42,732 nt of DNA from positions 1-42,732 of the forward strand of contig NZ_JAFCJX010000047.1 in the NCBI RefSeq assembly GCF_018130695.1, read 5' to 3'. The first letter of the stretch is position 1. The number at the start of each line of letters is the position of its first letter. Of the stretch, positions 30,282 through 39,008 are shown piece after piece. A program made the position numbers and the translations under genes. Below the pieces are notes generated by a model. That model ran no database searches, was not told the origin of the DNA, and saw nothing but the letters and a program-made list of their open reading frames with translations. Source of the DNA: Bradyrhizobium jicamae (lineage in GTDB: Bacteria > Pseudomonadota > Alphaproteobacteria > Rhizobiales > Xanthobacteraceae).

Positions 30282-33200
30282 TGGACACGCCCGCCCCTTC
30301 CCCGTCCGGTTCTCTCGCTGTCGTGCGCCCTTCGATCCTCGGCGCGGAAGGCACGTTCGAGACCTTCATCCGGATCACCGCCGACGGTTCGGTGAACGCC
30401 TATAACGGCCATGTCGATCTCGGCACCGGCATCCGCACCGCGCTCGGCCAGATCGTCGCCGAAGAGCTCGACGTCTCCTTTGCCCGCGTTGTCGTCGTGC
30501 TCGGCGACACCTCGACTGTGCCGAACCAGGGCGCGACGATTGCGAGCGAGACGATCCAGATCGCCGCGGTGCCGCTGCGCAAGGCCGCAGCGCAGGCGCG
30601 ACATTTCCTGGTGACGCGCGCGGCCGAGCGACTCGCGCTTCCGGCCGAGGACCTCACGATCGAAGACGGGCTGATCCGCGGCAAGGACAATCGCAGCGTC
30701 AGCTACGGCGAGCTGATCGCAGGCGAAGACATCCGCCTTCAGCTTGCCGATCACGTCGAGGTCAAGCCGATTGACGCTTATTCGGTCGTTGGGCAATCCG
30801 TGCCGCGCGTCGATCTGCCGGCGAAGGCGACCGGCGAGCTCGTCTATGTCCACGACGTGCGCGTGTCAGGCATGCTGCACGGCCGCGTCGTGCGTCCACC
30901 CTATGCCGGTGTCGATGCCGGGCCGTTCGTCGGCACCAGCCTGATCGCGGTCGACGAAAATTCAGTGCGCGACATTCCCGGCCTTGTCGCGGTGGTGCGG
31001 ATCGGCGATTTCGTCGGCGTCGTCGCCGAGCGCGAGGAGAATGCGATCAAGGCGGCGGCGCAGCTCAACGTGACCTGGAAGCCGGGGCCTGCGCTGACCG
31101 ATCTCGCCGATGTCGAGAAAGCATTGCGCGCCAATCCGTCGACGCCGCGCACGCTGATCGACAAGGGCGACGTCGATGCGGCGATCAAGGCCGCCGCCAA
31201 GCCGATGCAGCGCACCTACGTCTGGCCCTACCAGATGCACGGCTCGATCGGCCCGTCCTGCGCGGTCGCCGACTACAGGGACGGCGCGATCCGCGTCTGG
31301 TCCGGCACGCAGAATCCGCACATCCTGCGCGGCGACCTCGCGCTGCTGATCGAGCGGCAAGAGGCCGAGATCGACGTTATCAGAATGGAAGCCGCCGGCT
31401 GCTACGGCCGCAACTGCGCCGACGACGTCACCGCCGACGCGCTGCTGCTGTCGCGCGCGGTCGGCCGCCCGGTGCGCGTGCAGCTCACCCGCGAGCAGGA
31501 GCATGCCTGGGAGCCGAAGGGCACTGCACAGTTGATGGACGTCGATGGCGGGCTCAACGCCGACGGCAGCGTTGCCGGTTACGACTTTGCCACGCGCTAT
31601 CCCTCGAACGGCGCGCCGACCCTGGCGCTGCTGCTCACCGGCCGCATCGCGCCGACACCGGCCGTCTTCGAGATGGGCGATCGCACCGCGATCCCGCCCT
31701 ACGACTACGAGCACCTGCGCGTCGTCGCCAACGACATGCCGCCGATCGTGCGCGCCTCCTGGTTCCGTGGCGTCTCGGCGCTACCCAACACCTTTGCGCA
31801 TGAATCCTGGATCGACGAATGCGCCAGCGAGGCCGGCGTCGACCCGATCGAGTATCGCCTGCGCTATTTGAAAGATTCCCGCGCGATCGATTTGGTCAAC
31901 GCGGTCGCCGAGCGCGCCGGATGGAAGCCGCGCCCGGTGCGGCAGGAGAAGGAAGCCGAAGGCGATATCGTGCGCGGCCGCGGCTTTGCCTATGCGCTCT
32001 ATGTGCACAGCAAGTTTCCCGGCTATGGCGCGGCATGGTCGGCCTGGATCGCGGACGTCGCGGTCAACAAGGCGACCGGCGATGTCAGCGTGACCCGCGT
32101 CGTCGCGGGCCAGGATTCCGGATTGATGATCAATCCGGACGGCGTGCGACACCAGATCGAGGGCAACGTCATCCAGTCGACCAGCCGCGCGCTGATGGAG
32201 GAAGTCTCCTTCGAGCGCGGCGAAGTGGCGGCACGGGAATGGGGCACCTACCCCATCATCAAATTCCCCGACGTACCGAAGATCGACGTGCTGATGCTGC
32301 CGCGGCAGGATCAGCCGCCGCTCGGCGTCGGCGAATCCGCCTCCGTGCCCAGCGCCGCCGCGATCGCGAATGCGATCTATGATGCGACCGGCGTACGATT
32401 CCGTGAGCTGCCGTTGACGCCCGAACGCATCCTCAGGGGATTGCACGGCGAGCAGCCGGCGGCATCAGCCGCGCTGGCAGCGCCCGCGCCGACGGCTGCG
32501 CTCGACAGATGGAAGAATCCGTTTGCGAAGCGCAGCGGCGTGCTGGCCGGCATCGCAGCGCTTTGCGCCGCAGCCCTCGGTATCGGTGCCGCCGTGCTGC
32601 CCTGGCGCGCCATCGCGCCGATCGCGCGGCCCGATGCGTCCGTATTCTCCGCAGCGACGATCGCCCGCGGCAAGGAGCTTGCCGCACTCGGCGCCTGCGC
32701 GGTCTGCCACACCGCCGAGCACGGCACGCTGAACGCCGGCGGGCGGCCGCTGGAGACGCCGTTCGGCACGATCTACACCACCAACATCACGCCCGATGTC
32801 GAAACCGGCATCGGCGCCTGGTCCTATCCCGCCTTCGAGCGCGCGATGCGCGAGGGCATCCATCGCGACGGGCGGCATCTCTATCCCGCCTTCCCCTACA
32901 CGCATTTTGCGAAGGCTGCCGATGCCGACCTGCAGGCGCTCTATGCCTACCTGATGGCGCAAACGCCGGTGCGTGCGGCAACGCCGAACAACGCGCTCGC
33001 CTTCCCGTTCAACATCCGCCCGTTGCTCGCCGGCTGGAATGCGCTGTTCCACCAGCCGGCCCCATTCCAACCCGATCCCGGCAAGTCGGAAGTCTGGAAT
33101 CGCGGCGCCTATCTGATCGAAGGCCTCGGTCATTGCAGCGCCTGCCATTCACCGCGCAATGCACTCGGCGCGGAACAGCAGAGCAAATATCTCGCGGGCG

Positions 33201-33817
33201 GTTTCGCCGAAGGCTGGGAAGCGCCGGCGCTGACGTCGCTGTCGAAGGCGCCGATCCCGTGGAGCGAGGACGAGCTGTTCGCCTATCTGCGCACCGGCGA
33301 GTCGCGCTTCCACGGCGTGGCGGCCGGACCGATGGCGCCCGTGGTGAAGGAACTCGCCGCCCTGCCCGATCAGGACATTCGCGCCATGGCGGTCTATCTC
33401 GCGTCCTTCAACGACGCCGCTGTCGATGCGTCTGCGCAGCAGACGCTCGCCGCGAAGCTCGAAGCCGCCACAGTCACAGCGACCGCCTCCTCCGCCGGCG
33501 CGCGGATCTATCAGGGCGCCTGCGCGGTCTGCCACGAGGTCGGCGGCCCGCCGCTGTTCGGCAGCCGGCCGTCGCTTTCGTTGAACAGCAATCTGCACAG
33601 CGACGCCCCGGACAATCTGATCCAGGTGATCCTGCACGGCATCGCCAAGCCTGCCGTGACCGATCTCGGCTACATGCCGGCCTTCAAGGACAGCATGACC
33701 GACGGCCAAATCGCCGAGCTCGTGTCCTATCTCAGGCGGCAATTTGCCCCCGCCAAGCCGGCCTGGGGTGACGTCGCCACAACCGTGGGCCGTATTCGGC
33801 AGACCATAGCGCGCTGA
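30281..33817 (+). CDS. Nicotinate dehydrogenase large subunit fused to triheme cytochrome c (NicB-like)
   Basis: 1178 residues in three parts. Residues 1-740 are the molybdopterin domain (NGHVDLGTGIRTALGQIVAEEL, CYGRNCADDVTADALLLSRA, and LGVGESASVPSAAAIANA with the catalytic Glu). Residues about 751-772 are one membrane segment (GVLAGIAALCAAALGIGAAVL). Residues 785-1178 carry three heme sites at C806-H810, C952-H956 and C1081-H1085. This is the architecture of P. putida NicB, where electrons leave through cytochromes to the respiratory chain. No N-terminal signal is seen, so the molybdenum domain may be cytoplasmic and the hemes periplasmic. ATG 30281 overlaps the small-subunit stop; a GTG sits one codon before. 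Confidence 0.88.
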   Translation: MDTPAPSPSGSLAVVRPSILGAEGTFETFIRITADGSVNAYNGHVDLGTGIRTALGQIVAEELDVSFARVVVVLGDTSTVPNQGATIASETIQIAAVPLRKAAAQARHFLVTRAAERLALPAEDLTIEDGLIRGKDNRSVSYGELIAGEDIRLQLADHVEVKPIDAYSVVGQSVPRVDLPAKATGELVYVHDVRVSGMLHGRVVRPPYAGVDAGPFVGTSLIAVDENSVRDIPGLVAVVRIGDFVGVVAEREENAIKAAAQLNVTWKPGPALTDLADVEKALRANPSTPRTLIDKGDVDAAIKAAAKPMQRTYVWPYQMHGSIGPSCAVADYRDGAIRVWSGTQNPHILRGDLALLIERQEAEIDVIRMEAAGCYGRNCADDVTADALLLSRAVGRPVRVQLTREQEHAWEPKGTAQLMDVDGGLNADGSVAGYDFATRYPSNGAPTLALLLTGRIAPTPAVFEMGDRTAIPPYDYEHLRVVANDMPPIVRASWFRGVSALPNTFAHESWIDECASEAGVDPIEYRLRYLKDSRAIDLVNAVAERAGWKPRPVRQEKEAEGDIVRGRGFAYALYVHSKFPGYGAAWSAWIADVAVNKATGDVSVTRVVAGQDSGLMINPDGVRHQIEGNVIQSTSRALMEEVSFERGEVAAREWGTYPIIKFPDVPKIDVLMLPRQDQPPLGVGESASVPSAAAIANAIYDATGVRFRELPLTPERILRGLHGEQPAASAALAAPAPTAALDRWKNPFAKRSGVLAGIAALCAAALGIGAAVLPWRAIAPIARPDASVFSAATIARGKELAALGACAVCHTAEHGTLNAGGRPLETPFGTIYTTNITPDVETGIGAWSYPAFERAMREGIHRDGRHLYPAFPYTHFAKAADADLQALYAYLMAQTPVRAATPNNALAFPFNIRPLLAGWNALFHQPAPFQPDPGKSEVWNRGAYLIEGLGHCSACHSPRNALGAEQQSKYLAGGFAEGWEAPALTSLSKAPIPWSEDELFAYLRTGESRFHGVAAGPMAPVVKELAALPDQDIRAMAVYLASFNDAAVDASAQQTLAAKLEAATVTATASSAGARIYQGACAVCHEVGGPPLFGSRPSLSLNSNLHSDAPDNLIQVILHGIAKPAVTDLGYMPAFKDSMTDGQIAELVSYLRRQFAPAKPAWGDVATTVGRIRQTIAR

Positions 33818-33828
33818 GCTGCCATGTT

Positions 33829-33850
33829 CCGCCCAAAACCCTCTGGGCGG
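33829..33850 (+). other. Stem-loop between the NicB-like gene and pncB
   Basis: CCGCCCA (33829-33835) pairs with TGGGCGG (33844-33850) over an 8-nt loop. There is no T tract after it, so it is not a typical intrinsic terminator. It could damp read-through into pncB. Confidence 0.4.
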
Positions 33851-33878
33851 GCGCCATCGGGCACGTTAAAGTTCCCCC

Positions 33879-35183
33879 ATGACGGTCACAGATATTGCAA
33901 CCCGGACCTACAATCACGGCTGGCGGCTCGATCCGATCGTGCGCAGCCTGCTCGACACCGATTTCTATAAGCTGTTGATGTTGCAGATGATCCGGGAATG
34001 CTATCCGGACACGCGCACGACCTTTTCGGTGATCAACCGCTCGACCCAGATCCGGCTTGCCGAGGTGATCGACGAGGGCGAGCTGCGGGCCCAGCTCGAC
34101 CATGCCCGCACCATCCGTTTCAGCAAGAAAGAGCTGATCTGGCTCGCCGGTAACACGTTCTACGGCAAGACCCAGATGTTCTCGCCGGACTTCATCAACT
34201 GGCTGTCGAATTTCAGCCTGCCCGAATACGAGCTGCGCAAGGTCGAGGGGCAGTACGAGCTGCATTTCCACGGGCCGTGGACCCACACGACGATGTGGGA
34301 AATTCCGGCGCTTGCAATCATGAACGAGCTGCGGTCGCGCGCGGCGACCAAGGACTACGGCCGCTTCGCGCTCGACGTGCTCTATGCCCGCGCCAAAGCA
34401 AAACTGTGGTCCAAGGTCGAGCGGCTGCGCAAGCTCGAGGGCCTGCGGCTGTCCGACTTCGGCACCCGCCGCCGCCACGGCTTCCTCTGGCAGCGCTGGT
34501 GCGTCGAGGCGGTCAAGGAAGGCCTCGGCGCGTCCTTCACCGGCACCTCGAACGTGCTGCTCGCGATGGACAATGATCTCGAAGCGATCGGCACCAATGC
34601 GCATGAGCTGCCGATGGTCGCAGCAGCGCTCGCCAATTCCGACGAGGAGCTGCGCTGGGCGCCCTATCGCATCCTCGACCAGTGGCGCCACGCCTATGGC
34701 GGCAATCTGCTGATCGCGCTGCCCGATGCGTTCGGCACCAAGCCGTTCCTGCGCGATGCGCCGGAATGGGTCGCCGACTGGACCGGCTTCCGCCCCGACA
34801 GCGCGCCGCCGATCACGGCCGGTGAAGACATCATCAAATGGTGGAAGCAGAAGGGCCGCGATCCCAAGGAGAAGCTCTTGGTGTTCTCCGACGCCATGGA
34901 TGTCGGCTCGATCGAGGAGACCTTCCGGCATTTCAAGGGCCGCGTCCGCGTCAGCTTTGGCTGGGGCACCAACCTGACCAATGATTTTGTCGGCTGCGCG
35001 CCTGACGATTCCGACGCGCTCGATCCGATCTCGATCGTCTGCAAGGTGACGTCGGTCGACGGCCGGCCCGCCGTGAAACTCTCCGACAATCCGGAGAAGG
35101 CCACCGGCATCCCCTCCGAGGTCGACCGTTACTTGCGCGTGTTCGGCAATGTCGGCCGCGTTCGCACCGCAGTTCACGTATAA
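33879..35183 (+). CDS. pncB: Nicotinate phosphoribosyltransferase
   Basis: 434 residues, the usual PncB length. Landmarks are RSLLDTDFYKLLMLQMI (residues about 23-39), FSVINRS, GNTFYGKTQMFSPDFINWL, SDFGTRRRHGFLWQ, ASFTGTSNVLLA and SFGWGTNLTNDF with the phosphate-contacting loop. It joins nicotinate to phosphoribosyl pyrophosphate with ATP, making nicotinate mononucleotide in the Preiss-Handler NAD salvage route. It lies 61 nt downstream of the nicotinate dehydrogenase genes, on the same strand, so the same substrate meets a salvage and a breakdown enzyme at one locus. Confidence 0.95.
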   Translation: MTVTDIATRTYNHGWRLDPIVRSLLDTDFYKLLMLQMIRECYPDTRTTFSVINRSTQIRLAEVIDEGELRAQLDHARTIRFSKKELIWLAGNTFYGKTQMFSPDFINWLSNFSLPEYELRKVEGQYELHFHGPWTHTTMWEIPALAIMNELRSRAATKDYGRFALDVLYARAKAKLWSKVERLRKLEGLRLSDFGTRRRHGFLWQRWCVEAVKEGLGASFTGTSNVLLAMDNDLEAIGTNAHELPMVAAALANSDEELRWAPYRILDQWRHAYGGNLLIALPDAFGTKPFLRDAPEWVADWTGFRPDSAPPITAGEDIIKWWKQKGRDPKEKLLVFSDAMDVGSIEETFRHFKGRVRVSFGWGTNLTNDFVGCAPDDSDALDPISIVCKVTSVDGRPAVKLSDNPEKATGIPSEVDRYLRVFGNVGRVRTAVHV

Positions 35184-35228
35184 ATCTGCGGATACGCTTA
35201 TCCCATCGACTGACCTGACGAGTTTCGC

Positions 35229-36524
35229 ATGCCCGCACCCAAGCCGCCTGCCTTCGAAACCTTGAGCCTGCATGCCGGCCAGCGCCCGGATCCCGTGACC
35301 GGCTCGCGCGCGGTTCCGATCTACCAGACCACGTCCTACGTGTTCCAGGATGCCGACCATGCCGCGGCGCTGTTCAACCTGGAACGCGCCGGCCACATTT
35401 ACACCCGCATCTCCAATCCGACGACATCAGTGCTGGAGGAGCGCATCGCCGCGCTCGAATGCGGCGTCGGCGCGATCTGCACCGCGAGCGGCATGGCCGC
35501 GCTGCATCTCGCCATCGCGACGCTGCTGAATGCCGGCGACCACATCGTCGCCTCCGCCTCGCTCTATGGCGGCACCATCAATCTGTTGGCGCACACGCTG
35601 CCGCGCTTCGGCATCACCACGACGTTCGTGAAGCCGCGCGCGCTCGACGATTTCCGCGCCGCCATCAAGCCGAACACGCGGCTGATCATCGGCGAGACCA
35701 TCGGCAATCCCGGGCTCGAGGTGCTGGATATTCCGGCGGTTGCTAGAATCGCGCATGACGCCAAAATTCCTCTGTTGATCGACAACACTTTCGCGACGCC
35801 CTATCTCAGCCAGCCGATCGAGCTCGGCGCCGACATCGTGATGAACTCGGCGACCAAGTGGATGGGCGGCCATGGCATCGCGATCGGCGGCGTCATCGTC
35901 GACGGCGGGCGGTTTGACTGGCGCGCTTCCGGCAAGTTCCCGCAGCTCTCCGAGCCCTATGCCGGCTATCACGGCATCGTCTTCGACGAGCAGTTCGGCA
36001 AGGCCGCCTTCATCATGCGCGCCCGCACCGAAGGCCTGCGCGATTTCGGCGCCTGCCTGTCGCCGACCAACGCCTTCCAGCTGCTGCAGGGCCTCGAGAC
36101 GCTCGGCGTCCGCATGGACCGTCATATCAGCAATACGCACGCGGTGCTGAATTTCCTCACCGCCAACAAGGGCGTCGAATGGGTGCTGCATCCGTCGCTT
36201 GAGAACCACCCCGACCATGCGCTCGCCAAGACATTGCTGCCGCGCGGCGCCGGCTCGATCGTCAGCTTCGGCATCAAGGGCGGCCGCGCCGCCGGCAAGA
36301 AGTTCATCGAGTCATTGAAGCTGATCAGCCATCTCGCCAATGTCGGCGACGCCAAGACGCTGGTGATCCACCCCGCCAGCACCACGCATCAGCAGATGGA
36401 CGCTGACCAGCTCAAGGCCGCCGGCATCGGCGAGGAGCTGGTGCGGCTCTCGGTCGGCATCGAAGCCGTCGCCGACATCATCGACGATCTCGGCCAGGCG
36501 CTACGCGCCTCGCAAAGGACTTGA
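35229..36524 (+). CDS. metY: O-acetylhomoserine sulfhydrylase-like PLP enzyme (MetY type)
   Basis: 431 residues, matching MetY and longer than MetB/MetC (about 390). The PLP lysine is K210 in MNSATKWMGGHG. ETLSLHAGQRPDPVTGSRAVPIYQTTSY at the start, YTRISNPTTSVLEERIAALE and the cysteine/methionine-metabolism family C-terminus are clear. It would form homocysteine from O-acetylhomoserine and sulfide. A methionine gamma-lyase activity is a less likely alternative, and would give methanethiol. It starts 45 nt after pncB and is 4 nt from the hydrolase downstream. Confidence 0.88.
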   Translation: MPAPKPPAFETLSLHAGQRPDPVTGSRAVPIYQTTSYVFQDADHAAALFNLERAGHIYTRISNPTTSVLEERIAALECGVGAICTASGMAALHLAIATLLNAGDHIVASASLYGGTINLLAHTLPRFGITTTFVKPRALDDFRAAIKPNTRLIIGETIGNPGLEVLDIPAVARIAHDAKIPLLIDNTFATPYLSQPIELGADIVMNSATKWMGGHGIAIGGVIVDGGRFDWRASGKFPQLSEPYAGYHGIVFDEQFGKAAFIMRARTEGLRDFGACLSPTNAFQLLQGLETLGVRMDRHISNTHAVLNFLTANKGVEWVLHPSLENHPDHALAKTLLPRGAGSIVSFGIKGGRAAGKKFIESLKLISHLANVGDAKTLVIHPASTTHQQMDADQLKAAGIGEELVRLSVGIEAVADIIDDLGQALRASQRT

Positions 36525-36528
36525 GCCC

Positions 36529-37308
36529 ATGCAGCTGTCCGTCAACGGTTTTGACACGTTCATCGCGACCGGCGGCAAGCCGTTCGATCCGTCCTTGCCA
36601 TCAGTGGCGATGATCCACGGCGCCGGCTTCGATTCCTCCACCTGGGCGCTGCACAGCCGCTGGTTCGCCCATCACGGCTATGCCGTGCTCGCGCCCGACC
36701 TGCCCGGCCACGGCCGCTCCGCCGGCAAGCCGCTGCCGACAATCGCCGAGATGGCCGACTGGATCGCGGCGTTGCTGACTGCAGCCGGCGCGTCAAAAGC
36801 AAAACTGATCGGCCATTCGATGGGCTCGCTGATCGCGATCGAAACCTCGGCGCGGCATCCGGACAAGGTCTCCGGCCTCGCGCTGATCGGCACCGCCGCA
36901 ACCATGACGGTCGGCCCCGATCTCCTGAAGGCCGCCGAAGCCAACGATCCCGCCGCGATCGACATGGTCTCGATCTGGGGCCTTGGCTTCAAGGCCGAGC
37001 TCGGCGGCAGCCTCGCGCCTGGCCTGTGGATGCACCAGGGCGCGCAGCGCGTGCTGCAGGAGACGAAGCCCGGCGTGCTCTACAACGACCTCAACGCCTG
37101 CAACGCCTATCAGAACGCGCTTCAAGCTGCCGCCACGGTCAAGGTGCCCGCGACCTTCATCCTCGGCGAACGCGACATGATGACACCGGCGAAAGCCGGC
37201 AAGGCGCTGGCGGCTGCGACGCCGAATGCACGCACCGTGGTGCTCGCGGGCGCCGGCCACATGATGATGGCCGAGCAACCCGACGAGTTGCTGGCGGCGC
37301 TGCGGTAG
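36529..37308 (+). CDS. Alpha/beta-hydrolase
   Basis: 259 residues. The triad is Ser97 in GHSMG, Asp216 in GERDMMTP and His244 in GAGHMM, with the oxyanion strand at MIHGAGFD (about 28-35). It has no signal peptide. The closeness to metY (4 nt between stop and start) suggests one transcript, possibly an acetylhomoserine- or thioester-related role, but esterases of this class are too broad to name. MetX-type acyltransferases share the fold but are longer. Confidence 0.85.
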   Translation: MQLSVNGFDTFIATGGKPFDPSLPSVAMIHGAGFDSSTWALHSRWFAHHGYAVLAPDLPGHGRSAGKPLPTIAEMADWIAALLTAAGASKAKLIGHSMGSLIAIETSARHPDKVSGLALIGTAATMTVGPDLLKAAEANDPAAIDMVSIWGLGFKAELGGSLAPGLWMHQGAQRVLQETKPGVLYNDLNACNAYQNALQAAATVKVPATFILGERDMMTPAKAGKALAAATPNARTVVLAGAGHMMMAEQPDELLAALR

Positions 37309-37329
37309 TATCCTCGCACTGTTCTCCTA

Positions 37330-37429
37330 CCCCTCATCCTGAGGAGCGCGGAACGCGCGTCTCGAAGGACGAGGCCACAGACGGGGCCTGTGGTTCGAGA
37401 CGCCGCTTTGCGGCTCCTCACCATGAGGG
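37330..37429. repeat. Rhizobial intergenic palindrome, second CTCATCCTGAGGAG copy
   Basis: Arms CCCCTCATCCTGAGGAGC and GGCTCCTCACCATGAGGG, with inner GTCTCGAA/TTCGAGAC pairs, inverted relative to the copy at 16577-16677. It lies between convergent genes and may act as a two-way terminator. Confidence 0.8.
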
Positions 37430-37451
37430 TTTAACAGAGCAGTTCGTCGCA

Positions 37452-38471
37452 TCACTGCTTCGCCGGCTTCCTTTCGATCGGGTGGATGTCGATCGCGCGC
37501 AGGCGGCCGAGGCGCAACACGTCCATCGCAAGCCGCCGGTCGATCCGGTCGCGATCCAGCGCGCGGATCAGGTCGTCGACGCCGTTGATCTCGGCCCCAT
37601 CGAGTCTGATCACGACATCGCCCGGCAACAGGCCGGCCTTCGCCGCGGGACTGTCCGGCTCGATCTGCGCCAGCAGCGCGCCCATCGTGTTGTCGACGCC
37701 GGCGACCACCGCGTGGCGGCGCGGGATCGGGGCGGTCTGGCCGGCAACGCCGATATAGGCGCGGCGGACATAGCCGTGGCGGATGATCTCCGACAGCACG
37801 AATTGCGCCGTGTTGCTGGCGACCGCAAAGCAGATACCCTGCGCGCCGTTGATGATCGCCGTGTTGATGCCGATCACCTCCGCATTCGACGACACCAGCG
37901 GCCCGCCGGAATTGCCGGGATTGAGCGCGGCATCGGTCTGGATCACGTCCTCGATGGTGCGCCCGCTCACCGAGCGGATCGAGCGGCCGAGCGCCGACAC
38001 CACGCCGGCCGTGACCGTCGATTCAAAGCCGAGCGGATTGCCAATCGCGACCACCAGCTGCCCGCGCCGCAGGCTCTTCGAGTTGCCTAGCGAGGCATAG
38101 GGCAGATCGCGCGCGCCATCGGCGCGCAGCAGCGCCAGATCGGTGTCGGGATCGACGCCGAGCACATGGGCGTCGGTGACGAACCCTTCGGTGTCGCGCA
38201 GCCGAATCTCCTTCGACGATCCGACGACATGGCTGTTGGTCAGCACGAGGCCGTCAGGCGAGATCACGATGCCCGAGCCGAGCCCGCCGCGCTCACGTGC
38301 GGAGCGCACCTTCGGCCCGGTCTCGACCCGCACGACGGCAGGGCCGACGCGCTCGGTGACATCGATCACGGCATTGGAATAAGCATCGAGCAAAACCCGG
38401 TCATCGCGGGCAGGCTCGGCCGTTCGCGATGACGCGCGGTCATCGGCGATATCTGCGGTAAAATCCAGCAT
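37452..38471 (-). CDS. Trypsin-like serine protease with PDZ domain (HtrA/DegP family)
   Basis: 339 residues. Catalytic triad His81 (TNSHVV), Asp111 (DPDTDLALL) and Ser188 (GNSGGPL) is intact. A PDZ domain follows (about 245-330; YIGVAGQ..., SPAAKAGLLPGDVVIRLDGAEING). The N-terminus has no signal peptide or membrane anchor, unusual for this normally periplasmic family, so it may be cytoplasmic. AAGGA precedes ATG 38471 by 9 nt. It is 80 nt downstream of the small GMC-partner gene and could be in the same transcript. Confidence 0.92.
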   Translation of the reverse strand: MLDFTADIADDRASSRTAEPARDDRVLLDAYSNAVIDVTERVGPAVVRVETGPKVRSARERGGLGSGIVISPDGLVLTNSHVVGSSKEIRLRDTEGFVTDAHVLGVDPDTDLALLRADGARDLPYASLGNSKSLRRGQLVVAIGNPLGFESTVTAGVVSALGRSIRSVSGRTIEDVIQTDAALNPGNSGGPLVSSNAEVIGINTAIINGAQGICFAVASNTAQFVLSEIIRHGYVRRAYIGVAGQTAPIPRRHAVVAGVDNTMGALLAQIEPDSPAAKAGLLPGDVVIRLDGAEINGVDDLIRALDRDRIDRRLAMDVLRLGRLRAIDIHPIERKPAKQ

Positions 38472-38551
38472 GGCGAGAATCCTTCGGCCTCCTCAGATGG
38501 TGGCCGGGAACCGCCTGCGCAAGATGCCCGCGCGGCTGGCGCAGGGCAGCC

Positions 38552-39001
38552 CTACGTCGCCCGCCGCAGCGTGCCGCCGCGCGCCCGCACGGGATCGAGC
38601 AGCGACCAGTCGCCCTCCGGCAGCACATGGCCCTTCGGGAACGGCGCGCGAGCCTCGATCCCGAGCGAGCGCAGCACGCGGTCGTCGCGGTAGTAGCATT
38701 GCAATACGACACGGACGAGCGTTGCGGCCGCAGCGCCGCCGCTCGCGCGAAACTCCTGCGCCACCGCGTCGCGCCTGGCCGGTTCGAGCTCGGCGAGCGG
38801 CATCCCCGCCAGCTTCGCCAGATGATCGAGCGCCTGCGCGACAGGCGCGGTGTCGCGGCCGAGTGTTGCCAGCATGTCGGCCTGGATGACGGGATCATCC
38901 GCACCCGGCACTTTGTATTCGTCGCTGGCAGGAACGATCATCGCCGCGATGGTGCGGAGATCGGCACGCTGGGCAGACGTCAGTTCAGTTGCTACGGACA
39001 T
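38552..39001 (-). CDS. Small partner of GMC oxidoreductase (gluconate 2-dehydrogenase subunit 3-like)
   Basis: 149 residues. RADLRTIAAMIVPASDEYKVPGADDPVIQADML resembles the subunit 3 family found beside FAD-dependent GMC dehydrogenases, which is needed for maturation or export of the large subunit. It lacks the twin-arginine leader that the best-known members carry. ATG 39001 is 7 nt after the GMC stop, so the pair is one operon. Function is by context; similarity is modest. Confidence 0.7.
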   Translation of the reverse strand: MSVATELTSAQRADLRTIAAMIVPASDEYKVPGADDPVIQADMLATLGRDTAPVAQALDHLAKLAGMPLAELEPARRDAVAQEFRASGGAAAATLVRVVLQCYYRDDRVLRSLGIEARAPFPKGHVLPEGDWSLLDPVRARGGTLRRAT

Positions 39002-39008
39002 GGCAATC

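Noticed and set aside
35229..36524. Methionine gamma-lyase, which would feed methanethiol to the SBP56 protein
   Set aside because: The 431-residue length and sequence blocks fit O-acetylhomoserine sulfhydrylase better; kept only as a weak alternative.
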